From positions 930,001 through 994,000 of the forward strand of contig JAMWFC010000032.1 of assembly GCA_027475525.1 (NCBI GenBank): a stretch of 64,000 nucleotides of DNA. Reading direction: 5' to 3'. The DNA is from Macrolepiota albuminosa (lineage: Eukaryota; Basidiomycota; Agaricomycetes; Agaricales; Agaricaceae). Position numbers and translations under genes: made by a program. The notes below the pieces were generated by a model, which ran no database searches, was not told the DNA's origin, and saw only the letters and a list, made by a program, of their open reading frames with translations. Below are positions 45,715 to 55,873 of the stretch, in pieces (the stretch's first letter is position 1; every line of letters begins with the position of its first letter).

Positions 45715-48089
45715 TTACTTGCTATTGTCGTCCATTGGTAAGGAGTCGTCAGAGACTGGCAGGGAGGAATCACGAAGAGGAAGAAGGTCGCCAGGCAAGA
45801 TGTTGTTGGAAGTTTGCCAGTCCAGGGTGGCTTGGCAATCTGCTTGGTAATTGCACAGGACATGCAGGCTGCGACCCAAGTTAGAATAGCACAGACAAAG
45901 CGCCATGAGCTGGCCCCGGACTCATTCTTGTTCCCACTCCATTGCCGACTCCATCATTGCCACCCTCCTCAAAAACCTCTCAAGCATCTCCTGTGGGTTA
46001 AGCGCCACCACCGGGTATATGAGGTCTTGCCCCAGCCAGTTGAAAGCGTCGCCAGTAACCATTGGCTGCAGCTGGGGAGTCCAAGAGGAATTGACCCTGG
46101 CGACCACGGGGTGCCTAGGCTCCAATCCGGCAACGTCCTCGGAGTCTGACACCTCCCAAGGGGCAACGCTACCATAGGGAGGCAGCCAGCGCCACTCAGG
46201 CTCCTCCCGGGTAACTCCTGCTGCTCCCTCCCCTTCTCCCCCTACCGCCTCCTTTGCGGGTGCCTCCTCCTCGTCACCTTCACACTGGGTCGCCAAGGTC
46301 TCGTCTTCCTCCCCATCTGCGTCTTCGTCACCAGCAGTGGTGGCCACTGCCAATAGTTCCTCCTCCTGCTGCTCTTCCATTGGTGGGGGGACCATACCCG
46401 CATCGTCCTCAGCGGCAGTCGGCAGAGAAACCCCCCTCAGATGGATGGGAGAAAGCAACTTACTTGGCCCAGCCTCCGAATCCCTTACTGGTAGGCGAGA
46501 GGCAGCAAGCGCCTTCTCTAGCTCCTCCATCTCCACGTCCTCGGGGGTAGGGGGAGAAGACTCCACTACCCACGCACGCTTAGCCTTGCTCTTCCCTTTG
46601 GCGGGCGAGGAGACTTGTTGTTTCAAAGAGACCGTAGTCCCTTGGCGCTCTCTGGTGCCACGGTTGCCGACTGTTGCGGATTTGTCCTCTTGACACGTCA
46701 GCAGCGCCAGGGAACTCTTGTTGATTGTTGCCGTGTCTCCAGTGGCCTGCTTCTTCCTCTTCCCCTCAACAAACTCCCACGCCCTCTTGACAAGGACGGT
46801 GCGCTTGAAAGTGCGCTCCACTACCATGTCGGGAGCTCCACCGCGTTCATGACTCTTAGCGCCGTCCAGAGTGCAAGCCCGTTTCAGCGTACCGCACCGG
46901 TAGCAGGGCTGGCCACCAGTGGGATACCAACACCCCTCTGGGTCATTGTCAGCCCAGCACTTGTCGCACTACAAGAATGTTAACAAGAGCGGTAAGGAAA
47001 GCCAAAGTACTTACCGCTCCTTGGGAGTCCTTGAACTCCCGTCTTACCGCTGGGCTTGCCGTCCTCTTGTCCTTCATCTCCGGCAAGACCACCCCCGCCT
47101 CCATTCCTTCATCCAAAACCACCTCATCTCGTCGCGCTACCAGCAAACCCTTCAGCTCTGCATTGCTAAAGGAAGTTTGCGTTGGCGCCTGCCAACTAGT
47201 TGGTTAGCAGGGGAAGTACCTTGGCATAACAAACTTACCGTGTAACAAGGGGCGGCAGCCTTACGAGACTTAGAATAGGATAAGAGACGGGCGCCAGCGG
47301 TAAGAACACCTGAACTTATCTTCTTTTTCAAAGTCTTGCCAGGCTTGACCAGAGAGCCTGATTTGCTTGCCAGCAGTGCTGGGCTTCGGGCACTACTGGC
47401 ATGGGAATCCTTCTCACCTGACACCTGCCTCCTTGCAACTGGCGACTTCTCGCTGGCAACCAGGTTCTTGCCAAGGGCCTCTCGCTCCTCCAAGGCCTTG
47501 GTCCTCTCCTTGGCGTCTTGGGAGGCCTCTTCCAGCACGCTCTTGCGAATTGCTGCCATCTCAGCATCCACCTGCAAATTGGCGAGAGGCGCCAATACCT
47601 CTTGCTTACTGTGAGGGGACAGATCAGACCACAGCTAAGTTAGGAATCACAGTTAGAGATACTCACTCAGGCGCTGGCGCGCTTACCGTCATTGGCAAGG
47701 TGCCAGAGAGGATGTCCTCCAACTCGTTCTCAATAGTTGGGATGGGAGGAGGCACCTGGGGGATCGGTTAGCTAGCAATGCGGCAAGCAACTAAAAGAGC
47801 TTACAAAGCGAGAAAACGGCGCTAACCAGTCGGTGCCACGATTATCAACATAGCGGGCTTGGCACCACTCCCGCACCTCGATCTCCCTATCCTACCCTAC
47901 GCCAAGAACGCAAACCTCATACCAGCGTTCTAACAGCTTCATCACAGCAACAATCAAGTTTGGAGGCGCCTCCACACCCACACCCTCGATGTGCCTAATA
48001 AAGTTGTTTGCCTTGTCAATATAGGCGGAGGCGGCGTCTTGAGCCTCACGAGACAGTATGGGAGGCAGAGTTGGAATGTGGAAAGACAT
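45715..48089 (-). pseudogene. Antisense gene of element C, Zn2Cys6-like six-cysteine protein
   Basis: Runs opposite to gag-pol. M-S-F-H-I-P-T-L-P-P starts at 48089. Exons follow with a Glu/Ala/Lys coiled-coil-like part (K-E-R-T-K-A-L-E-E-R-E-A-L), then the 58-codon exon 47188-47015 between introns 47189-47238 (50 bp) and 46969-47014 (46 bp), then an exon from 46968. The latter begins with C-D-K-C-W, giving C-X2-C-X8-C-X8-C-X2-C-X6-C with C-W-Y-P and C-Y-R-C. An acidic, Pro/Glu-rich middle and a C-terminal part (A-F-N-W-L-G-Q-D-L-I-Y-P-V) follow. A TAG at 47892 and a TGA at 45922 interrupt it; D lacks the second. Cysteine spacing is close to the fungal Zn2Cys6 cluster (X6 in place of X8), so DNA binding is possible but inferred. 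Confidence 0.7.
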
Positions 48090-48246
48090 ATTATTTTTAA
48101 AGAGCACCAGGTAAAATCAGAGAAGAGAGGTGAAGTCCAAACTTATGCGCCAGGACTATAAACGAAGTTTGGAGAATGCACAGACCACTTGTCACAAAAG
48201 CGGTAACGGTAGCCTTATTTGGTGACTGAGGACAGTCAATTTTTCA

Positions 48247-48258
48247 GTTGGGGGGAGA
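48247..48258 (+). other. Polypurine tract of element C
   Basis: GTTGGGGGGAGA directly precedes the TGATAGGACC start of the 3' LTR. Confidence 0.8.
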
Positions 48259-49194
48259 TGATAGGACCCCATACAGGATCAGCGCATCAACGGCAGGCTA
48301 CGGCAATGTGGCACGGGCTCAGGGTACCTTAGCGCGTGCTAACTAACCAATTTTGGCAATATTTGATGGCTGCGCATGGCAAGAAGCAGATCCAATCAAT
48401 GATAGCGCCAACGGCAGCAAGAATGACAACTGACAGATGGCATCAGTCACTGACGACAGCGCTTAGGGAGAAGCCTGATGATCTATCAAAAACTGACGGA
48501 CAGCTTGGCATTTGTCCTTGGCGTCTGACACCGCTTAGCACCTCAATCTGGCGCCTGACATCGCTAAGCATTTTGGACAGAAAGAAGGGTGATGGATTGA
48601 TGGTTTAGCTTCGCGATCTGCCGCCTGGCATCACTAAGGGTCTTGAATGGACGGTAGGGATCTGAAACCATTGGAGCTACCCCTATGAAATTTTCTAGTT
48701 TACCGCACTTTGGCAATGGTTGGTCACTGGCGACAGTGAACTCCTTGTAGTATATAAAGTACTTACTGACTTGTACATACCCATCGAACAATAGAGCAGA
48801 GTTTCCTGCTCCCCTTTCTTCAGTCTCTCTTACGCTCGAGATTTCATTTACGGTCAGCAATGTCGAACTCGTCGGCAGTTGCAGACTATCGCTAGCCCTC
48901 GACCTATTTGTGCCTTGCAGCTACGGCAGGCATTTACAACGCTTAGACTTCGCTAAGCTTACTGTGTTCTTGCCGCTGACATTGCCATGTTCGCTTACCG
49001 CTTCTTTCATAGGCGCTTTACCTTAGCGCTTTACACTTGTCAACCCCCTTACCAACTATACTTTTATTTTCATAGGCGTGTTCTCTGGGACCTGCCCGGG
49101 ACTCCTCATATCACTTATAGCGCACCCAACGCAAGCTTTTGGTATGGTAACACTATTGATATATTTGTTACTGACCAAACTCTGGGCGTCATCA
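48259..49194 (+). repeat. 3' LTR of element C
   Basis: 936 bp, TGATAGGACCCC..GGGCGTCATCA. A TATATAAAG at about 48752 on the minus strand side and an A/T-rich stretch follow the same layout as the solo LTRs at 26228 and 32800. Confidence 0.85.
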
Positions 49195-49467
49195 CCGTTG
49201 CAGTCCTTCTGGCAGCTGTGTAACTGGGGGAGTTAATCTCCCTGGCATCTTGTCCCGTGGCCATGGCTGGCTATCCTGTTGTGAGCTCTCAGCTCTTCGG
49301 GCCTCACTCTCATTCCCAAGCAGGTTAGTGCTCTGATCTTGGTCTTGAGCCTTGGGTCTTGACTAACCCACATTGGACACTGGTGCATCCTGAGTGTCTG
49401 CTGAGTCTCCCTGTAGGTCGTGGGCATTCCGCCTGCTATCAGTGGAAACTGCAGGTATGTGATTACT
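49195..49467 (-). pseudogene. gag N-terminus of element A, right of C
   Basis: M-S-N-H-I-P-A-V-S-T-D-S-R-R starts at 49467. After one TAG the frame runs through R-P-K-A-Q-D-Q-D-Q and N-E-S-E-A-R-R-A-E-S-S to L-P-E-G-L-Q-R at the C boundary, where the gag at 25290 picks up. It is Gln/Asp/Ser-rich like the N-terminus of B gag. Confidence 0.65.
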
Positions 49468-49601
49468 CATTGATTCTCTGTTTGAAATTTGCATGGTGTG
49501 GCTGTGCAAGAAGCTCGAGAAGCTGATAGAGTTCTGTCAATGAACTTAGCGACTGACGTCGGATGCTAGGCAATAGATCCTAGCTGGCAGATTCAAAAAA
49601 G

Positions 49602-49817
49602 TGTAACAAAGTTACAGTTATGTGAGAGCTTAAGATTCACATTGCACAGAATCAGACCAGTCCAGTCTATTGACTATGTAGTATAAACAAAAAGTAAGCT
49701 GCTTAATAAGCAGCAAGTTAAGACTATTTATACTAATGTAAATAATAATAATATATTATTGACTACTAAAGTAAGTAAAAGCTATGTGGCCAACACCACA
49801 TAGCAGACTATGCTATA
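49602..49817 (-). repeat. 5' LTR of element A
   Basis: 216 bp, TGTAACAAAG..GACTATGCTATA, sharing decayed positions with 16126-16378 (for example AAAGTTACAGTTATG) against the less decayed LTR of B. It lacks the expanded ATA repeat. Confidence 0.8.
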
Positions 49818-50900
49818 TGGTACCACAGTCAATGATGACGCTGATGGATGGAGATGCGGCATGGACTTCATGGCTGTGTCCAGATGTAATTGCAAGTGTG
49901 ACATTTTCACCTGTAATGTCATCATGGGCATTGATGGCAAGGGAAGTGAGGAAAGCATAATTTTCTTCCTTCTCCTCAGTTTCAGCAGCATTTGCTGATT
50001 TGCTTTTATCTGCCTTATCTTTTCCCTTTCCTTTGTGCTTTTTCAGCCACCATTTGGATGCTTTGCCCACCATACCACTGCCTTCCTCAAAGCATTTGTC
50101 CTTTGTATGTCTATCCTTGTTGCAATTTTCACAGTGTCGCTTACTCTTGTCTTTGGATTTAGGTTTTCTCTTTTCCTTTGTATCTTTGGGATCATTGCAA
50201 GCCTTTGCATGTGCAGCAATCATTGTCTCATGCTGGCAATTAATGCTCGTTTCAATAGCAGCACTATTTGCTTTCTCATTGAGGTGCCAGATGAGATCCT
50301 GGCTTGAGACTGGTTTCTTAGAGTTGCATGCAGATATTGCAAGCATGGTGAACAAAGGTTTGTATGTGGGGGCAAGAGATAGCAATGTGCAGATGTAGCT
50401 TGTAAATAATGCATCGGACAGTGGACAACCGATTTCAGCAAGACGTTCTTTAATTACAACCTACTAGTGAGGTGCGTATGCATGTCAATTTCACTATTCT
50501 CGACAAAGTGGGTGTTTTGCAGTTGATCAAGGAGATCAGTTTTGTACATGGCCCCTTTACTGCCATGAATTGACACGAGCTTTTTCCACACAGCAGTAGC
50601 AGTGGGTTCACCTTTAACTTGGTGAAAGGTAGACTGATTGACCATGCTGTAGATAATTTCACAAACTTGAGCCTCTTTCTGCAACCACTCCTCCATGGCA
50701 TCCTCAATTTTGTCAATCTGATTGTCAGACAACGGAGCCAGGGATTTGTCATCACAATGAAAGGATCCCTTGCACTTGACAAGCATGACCAGTTTACACA
50801 CAGTACCTGTAAGGTGTCTCCAGAGCTTTTTTGATGTTACAGCGTTGGTGATGCATTCCTGGTATGTAGGCCAGTTTGAACTGTCAGCTGCAAGCATCGG
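49818..50900 (-). pseudogene. Ty1/copia gag and start of protease, fragment
   Basis: Minus strand. D-S-S-N-W-P-T-Y-Q-E-C-I starts at the D boundary. K-L-W-R-H-L-T-G-T, A-T-A-V-W-K-K-L-V-S-I-H-G and N-E-K-A-N-S-A are typical of the copia gag (UBN2-like) family. The zinc knuckle is C-E-N-C-N-K-D-R-H-T-K-D-K-C (near 50085-50130), followed by V-I-I-D-C-G-T, where a Cys replaces Ser in the protease D-S-G. Both ends are cut: by A at 49817 and by D at 50901. A frameshift lies near 50455. Confidence 0.85.
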
Positions 50901-51976
50901 TGATAGGCTTCTACTCGGGCTGAGCGCATCAAGGGACACATGATAGGCCAACCAACACTTGACATACTGAGGACTCTAGCGACCAGTTGGGAATATAGAG
51001 CAGCTCTAGCTCTGGCAACCGACTACAGGATTTAGACATTTATTCTAACCACTAGCTACCAAGCCTTCAGCACACTCCATTCACCTATCCCAAGGACAAA
51101 GGAGGCTCATAACGTATAGCGCTAACACGACGGCGGGAGAGGACTCTAACTAAACCCCAATCACTTCCAGAAGGAGCCAGCAGCAGGTGCTGCCATTTGA
51201 CGAGGCACTTCAATCAGAAGTCTAAAAGGATCAATGACGGCGGCACTGGATATACTTAAATCCGACATCTGGACCTGTCAGGAACTAGTACAATGTGTAG
51301 CACTGACATTAGCGCTCACGGCGTCTGTCAAGGATTTCCCGACCATACACCAAAACAGCCTGGCCATTTGGAGTTATAATAAAAGTGAGCAGACTCAGGC
51401 AATTCTAAGCCAAATATGGAGTCACTGCTGGTCGCCGTAGGTCAGAACGCCGTTGGTTGCCGCCATCCATGTGCAAAAGGTCGCCGTTGACAGGTTTCCG
51501 TTAGAGGAAACCACGAGGAGAGGCGCTAGGAGGTAGCGCCGCAGATGGACTTGTATCTTGGTAAACACAGTAGCGCATAGTATATAAAATAGCTACTTTA
51601 CGTGTATATAACAACGAATCATAACCCCTTGCACCCGCACAGTTACACTTAGCGTTCAAATCGCACTAGCTTTCTTTGACTTTGTTACTAAGTTGGGCGC
51701 TAGCCTTGTCTATCTCGTCTTCATCATTTACGGTGCCACCTACAGGCACACTACGCTGTGCTACTTGTCTTTTCTTCAATATCTTTGTCTAAACTACGAC
51801 GCTTACCGTCTGCCAGGTAGCCCCCGAAGCGCTATAATCTAGTGCATCGTTTTACCACCTCCACTCGAGCACACCGGGACCCTGTCAGAACTCTTCACAA
51901 CTACACACGCCAAGCGCTGGAGATGGCGTTGTACTGCGTATACGTCCAGCGCACCCAACCACAGTTGGCATCATCA
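50901..51976 (+). repeat. 5' LTR of element D
   Basis: 1,076 bp, TGATAGGCTTCTAC..GGCATCATCA, followed by the primer site. The inverted solo copy at 29409-30451 confirms both borders. TATATAAAATAG at about 51581 is a likely TATA box. Confidence 0.85.
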
Positions 51977-51978
51977 TT

Positions 51979-51996
51979 TTGGAGCCCACTGTGAGG
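51979..51996 (+). other. Primer binding site of element D
   Basis: TGGAGCCCACTGTGAGGG; one change from the site in C (CpG to TpG). Confidence 0.65.
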
Positions 51997-52584
51997 GGTT
52001 CTTCTGAGACAGAATTCTGCTGGAAACTCAAGCCCAGCGACAGCGCCACCTTCTGTTGGAGAGCGCGTTTGAACCAAGTACCACCGACTCACCACACTTA
52101 CCAGGTGCGCTACTGAGACAGACTTTGGATCAGGAGCTTGAGGCCGCCCCAGACAGCCTAGCCAAAAGCTTTTTCCCTTTTTCCTGACCGTTTGAGTACT
52201 TAGCAGGCGAAAACCATATGCTGCTTACTCCTCTAGAAGAGTTATCTAGGTTATTATTGCCAGAACCTAGCGACTCGGAGCCAACTGAGCCAATACCTAT
52301 GACATCAACGCTAAGTAATATGAGCATCACCGTCCTTCCTACCTCGACAAACACACCTATTGGTATGGATCAGCCAAACAATCAGCGCATGCCATCCAAA
52401 AACCACTTCTTGTCGCCAAAATGGGACAAAACAAAGCCCCGTGAACTAATGCAGTATTTCAAAGAGTTGGAATATTTGCTACGCGATTGCCGGGTGACCA
52501 ACAATACACAGATGAAGGAATACGCCACCAGATACGTCTCATACGATACAGCCAAATCATGGACAGGGTTGAAGGAGTTCCAAG

Positions 52585-52738
52585 GACTTACTAGTGACGC
52601 AGCACCAAGGCCTTTTACCTATGATGAATGGAAAAAGGCTATCATTCATTTATATCCTGGCGACTTACTAGTGACGCAGCACCAAGGCCTTTTACCTATG
52701 ATGAATGGAAAAAGGCTATCATTCATTTATATCCTGGC
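52585..52738. repeat. 77 bp tandem duplication in gag of D
   Basis: 52585-52661 returns from 52662, period 77. Confidence 0.92.
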
Positions 52739-53128
52739 GCTGAAAAAGCTACGCGTTATATGGTAATGGAGATCCAGAAGCTAGTACAGGACACCTTTGC
52801 GGCCGGGATCTATACTCTAGGGGCGTTATCAACTTATTATCATGACTTCCAGCGGATAGCGAGATGGCTGGTCCAAAATGGGAAGTTATATGGGAACAAG
52901 GAGCGCCGTTTGTTTCAACAAGGATTCCTGACCTCGTTATGGACTAAGATTGCGCGACGCTTGGAGATCATTATGCATGACCATCACCCCGAGGAACCCT
53001 ACGACATAGAAAAGGTCTTTGAGGCAGGAAAGTGGGTATTAAAAGGCACGGATACGGGTATACCATTGCAGCGACCTGGCGTGGACTATGAAGGAATGGC
53101 ACCCAAGATAGAGTCGCCAGCGCCTAGC

Positions 53129-53282
53129 GCCGCCAATAACCATAACGGGTACGTCAAGAAGGAGGATTTGGAAAATGCCGTCAACAATGCAGTTGCTAAT
53201 GTCATGCCGCCAATAACCATAACGGGTACGTCAAGAAGGAGGATTTGGAAAATGCCGTCAACAATGCAGTTGCTAATGTCAT
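53129..53282. repeat. 77 bp tandem duplication in gag of D
   Basis: 53129-53205 returns from 53206, period 77. Confidence 0.92.
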
Positions 53283-53588
53283 GAATAAACTGGAAACCTT
53301 GATCTCAACTAGTCTTTTGGCACCTAGAAACAACGTACAGATGGGACTTTGCCATTTTTGTGGCGAGGCAGGACATACCATGACCCGGGGTAGGTGCGCT
53401 ATCCTTGAACAGTATCTGCGACAAGAGAAGGCGTGCCGTGGAATGGACGGGAAACTAGTCTTACCTTTGGGCACTAACATTCCCCTTTATCCCGAACATA
53501 AGACGTTCCAGGGATGCATTGACGAGTGGCACCGTCAGAACCCTGGGAACTTAGTGACAGGCAACCTGAATAGCACAGCGACAACAGA

Positions 53589-53742
53589 AGCTGAGGCAAC
53601 TCCTCAACAAGCGCTAATTCACGAAGTACTCCAGCTAAACGCTATCAGTGACCAACCTATGCTGTAGCTGAGGCAACTCCTCAACAAGCGCTAATTCACG
53701 AAGTACTCCAGCTAAACGCTATCAGTGACCAACCTATGCTGT
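53589..53742. repeat. 77 bp tandem duplication in gag of D
   Basis: 53589-53665 returns from 53666, period 77. It creates an in-frame TAG at the join. Confidence 0.92.
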
Positions 53743-54601
53743 CCCGCGAGGAGAAAATTGAGATGCTAGAGAAGGAACTGAAGTTGCTAAAGAATCAGGT
53801 CTTCAATGGGGTAGAAATCAAAAAGGGCAAGCAGCCTTTGAAAGATTATAGACCGTCAGGCGCGACGACAGGCGCCGCCCCAGCACCAGCCTCAACCTCT
53901 AGCGCTAACGACAAAGTACCCGAAGCAACCAAGGTGCCGGCCGTTCCGGAGCCACCGCTACATCCTTACGCTGGTCTCAGGGGCAACTACGCCCCGCCCC
54001 TTAACCATAACTTCGGAGCGCCAGATAAATCTATGGGGGATATCGACCCACAGCGCCTATATATGATCTGGAAAAGTCTAAGTTAGTTTTTGATCGCATT
54101 ATGCAAAGTCAGGTTACGCTATCGGTAGGAGAGTTATGCAGCGTGGCGCCAGATGTCAGGAACCAGATGCATACTGCGGTTACCCCACGACAAAATGTAG
54201 CTAACAATGTAGCGACAGTGGACAAATGTGACGACGCGCTGCCTGGTTTTGCATACATAACCGAGATGGTAGCTCCTGAAACCAAGGAAGAGGTCACACC
54301 ATCTAAAGAAGCCATGTCCGTCGACCCGGTCAAAACCTACCTCAAATCACTAAGATCTAGCGACGACCCCACCATCTTGACTGTAGCCCAAGACTCTCAT
54401 GTGATTCACTCAATTATGCTGACAGTTGATGGGAAAAGTGAAATAGAGTCTATCGTGGACAGCGGATCACAGATTATTTCAATGGCTGCCGACGTCGCTA
54501 ATGAGCTGGGCATCATTTACGATCCAACGATCATTCTTAACATGCAGAGTGCTAACAGCACGATTGATCAATCCTTGAGGATGGCTCGGAATGTGCCATG
54601 T

Positions 54602-55593
54602 TATGGTTGCCCTCCAGGACCAGGTCAAACTTTCGACCGAGCAAGCCAAACACAAGCTGATGGGGTCCTTTTTCTAAGTTACATGTCACCATGTCACACA
54701 CAAAACTATTATATAAGTTTTTAAACCAATATATTTCCATTGATGTTTAACTTTAGGGCGGCTTTCTGCCAACAACTGATCATGTGCTCGGATTTCTGCC
54801 AAAAACTGATCATGTGCCTGGGAAATCCCAAGTCTCACATCAACTTCAATTAATATTATTTACTGCAATACGAAAGTAATGGGGTGCCAGATACCCCAGT
54901 CACCCCTCAAAATGGCTGATAGGCTCATCTTCTTCCGTGATACATGAACAATCCACGCTTAATTTACACTGAAATTTTGACCTGGTCCTGGAGATATGGG
55001 TCGCCCTCTAGGACCAGGTCATGAACAATCCACGCTTAATTTACACTGAAATTTTGACCTGGTCCTGGAGATATGGGTCGCCCTCTAGGACCAGGTCAAA
55101 ATCTCCACCGAGCAAGCCAAACTTTAGCTGATGGGGTCCTTTTACTAAGTTACATGTCACTATGTCACAGACACAACTAATATATTAGTTTTATGTTAGT
55201 TTCAGTTGGCAAGTGTAGTCTCCGTGTTTTCTGAGTTACATGCACTCCCCAATGGATAAGCACAGACTCCCACATACCAGGAGTGTGCGTAATGCATTTC
55301 CTAAGGGTGGACGGCTCAAAACAGACAAATAACGAAGGACTAACCACAAATTGGGCAAAGTTGTTAGTTGCCAATAGTGTTACCAAAATGGTAATGCTCC
55401 TCTAAAAAAATAAAAAATAAAAAATAAAAATAAAAAAACTTCAGTTAATATTATTCACTGGATGCTTATTTCGAATGTAACGGGGTGCCAGATACCCTGG
55501 TCACCCCTCAAAATGGCAACTTTTTTCGTGATATATGAACGATCCGCTTAATTTACGCTAAAAGTTTGACCTGGTCCTGGAGGGCAACCGTAC
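54602..55593. mobile_element. Dimeric MITE in the protease of D
   Basis: Terminal inverted repeats of 28 bp start TAYGGTTGCCCTCCAGGACC and differ by one base (a CpG change). CATGT is duplicated at 54597-54601 and 55594-55598. An inner pair of repeat ends meets near 55000-55040 (GACCTGGTCCTGGAG, then CTCTAGGACCAGGTC), and the sequence after the outer left end (CGAGCAAGCCAAAC) recurs at about 55110, so two copies sit head to tail. A 77 bp duplication (54943-55096) inflates its length; the corrected length is about 915 bp. No coding capacity. Superfamily uncertain. Confidence 0.85.
54943..55096. repeat. 77 bp tandem duplication inside the MITE
   Basis: 54943-55019 returns from 55020, period 77. 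Confidence 0.9.
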
Positions 55594-55873
55594 ATGTGCT
55601 ATTGGTGATCTTACGTTCTATCTGCAAATTCACATACTTAGATCACTGGCATACGATTTATTATTAGGAAGACCCTTCGATGTGCTAGCGCAATCAGTAG
55701 TCAAAACAACATCCGAGGATGAAATGACGCTAACTATTAGCGACCCCAATTCAGGAGTCAGGAGAACGGTACCGACATTTCCTCGAGGAAGGTTCCAGAA
55801 GCCGGGACCGAGAAAGCAACCTTATGTTAGCGACAAACCTTGCGAGTGTTTTCCGGTACCATCGAGGAGATGA

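Larger units (their letters stand above)
25291..49194 (+). mobile_element. Element C: Ty3 element with antisense gene, inserted in A
   Basis: 5' LTR 25291-25611, primer site, gag, protease, RT, RNase H, integrase, an antisense gene, polypurine tract and 3' LTR 48259-49194. Flanks read ATGT (left) and CCGT (right), each one change from ACGT after allowing CpG decay, and ACGT restores the gag frame of A. It carries solo LTRs at 26228-27166, 29409-30451 and 32800-33749 and element B at 34713-45135. Without these it is about 10.5 kb. Stops in gag and pol make it inactive. Confidence 0.8.
16126..49817 (-). mobile_element. Element A: Ty3 chromovirus, outer shell of the nest, decayed
   Basis: The order on the minus strand is 5' LTR (49602-49817), gag N-terminus (49195-49467), then element C, then the rest of gag-protease (25290-23355), pol (23354-19462), ORF3 (19358-16407) and 3' LTR (16126-16378). 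Without C it would be about 9.8 kb. Its two LTRs share the same decayed bases. Reading gag across C joins L-Q-R to D-A-P-G-S-G-Q-D-D, matching R-R-D-V-P-G-N-S-R-D-D in element B, so C is an insertion into A. Flanks (CTTCC left, TGGTA right) do not match, so an outer target duplication is not supported. Confidence 0.75.
52218..54063 (+). pseudogene. gag of element D
   Basis: M-L-L-T-P-L-E-E-L at 52218, then P-R-E-L-M-Q-Y-F-K-E-L-E-Y-L-L-R-D-C, E-W-K-K-A-I-I-H-L-Y-P-G, Y-Y-H-D-F-Q-R-I-A-R-W-L-V-Q-N-G and the zinc knuckle C-H-F-C-G-E-A-G-H-T-M-T-R-G-R-C (near 53352-53397). A coiled-coil (M-L-E-K-E-L-K-L-L-K-N-Q-V) and Pro/Ala linker follow. Three 77 bp duplications break the frame artificially. 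A real one-base loss in a G run near 54037 shifts it before the protease. Confidence 0.85.
54064..55873 (+). pseudogene. Protease of element D, split by a MITE
   Basis: S-V-G-E-L-C-S-V-A-P-D-V-R leads to E-S-I-V-D-S-G-S-Q-I-I-S-M-A-A-D (D-S-G near 54455) and M-A-R-N-V-P-C, where a DNA transposon interrupts at 54602. The frame resumes at 55594 with A-I-G-D-L-T-F-Y-L-Q and D-L-L-L-G-R-P-F-D-V-L-A-Q. It ends in a stop at 55871. Confidence 0.83.

Noticed and set aside
16126..49817. Outer target duplication for element A
   Set aside because: CTTCC on the left and TGGTA on the right do not match even after allowing CpG changes.
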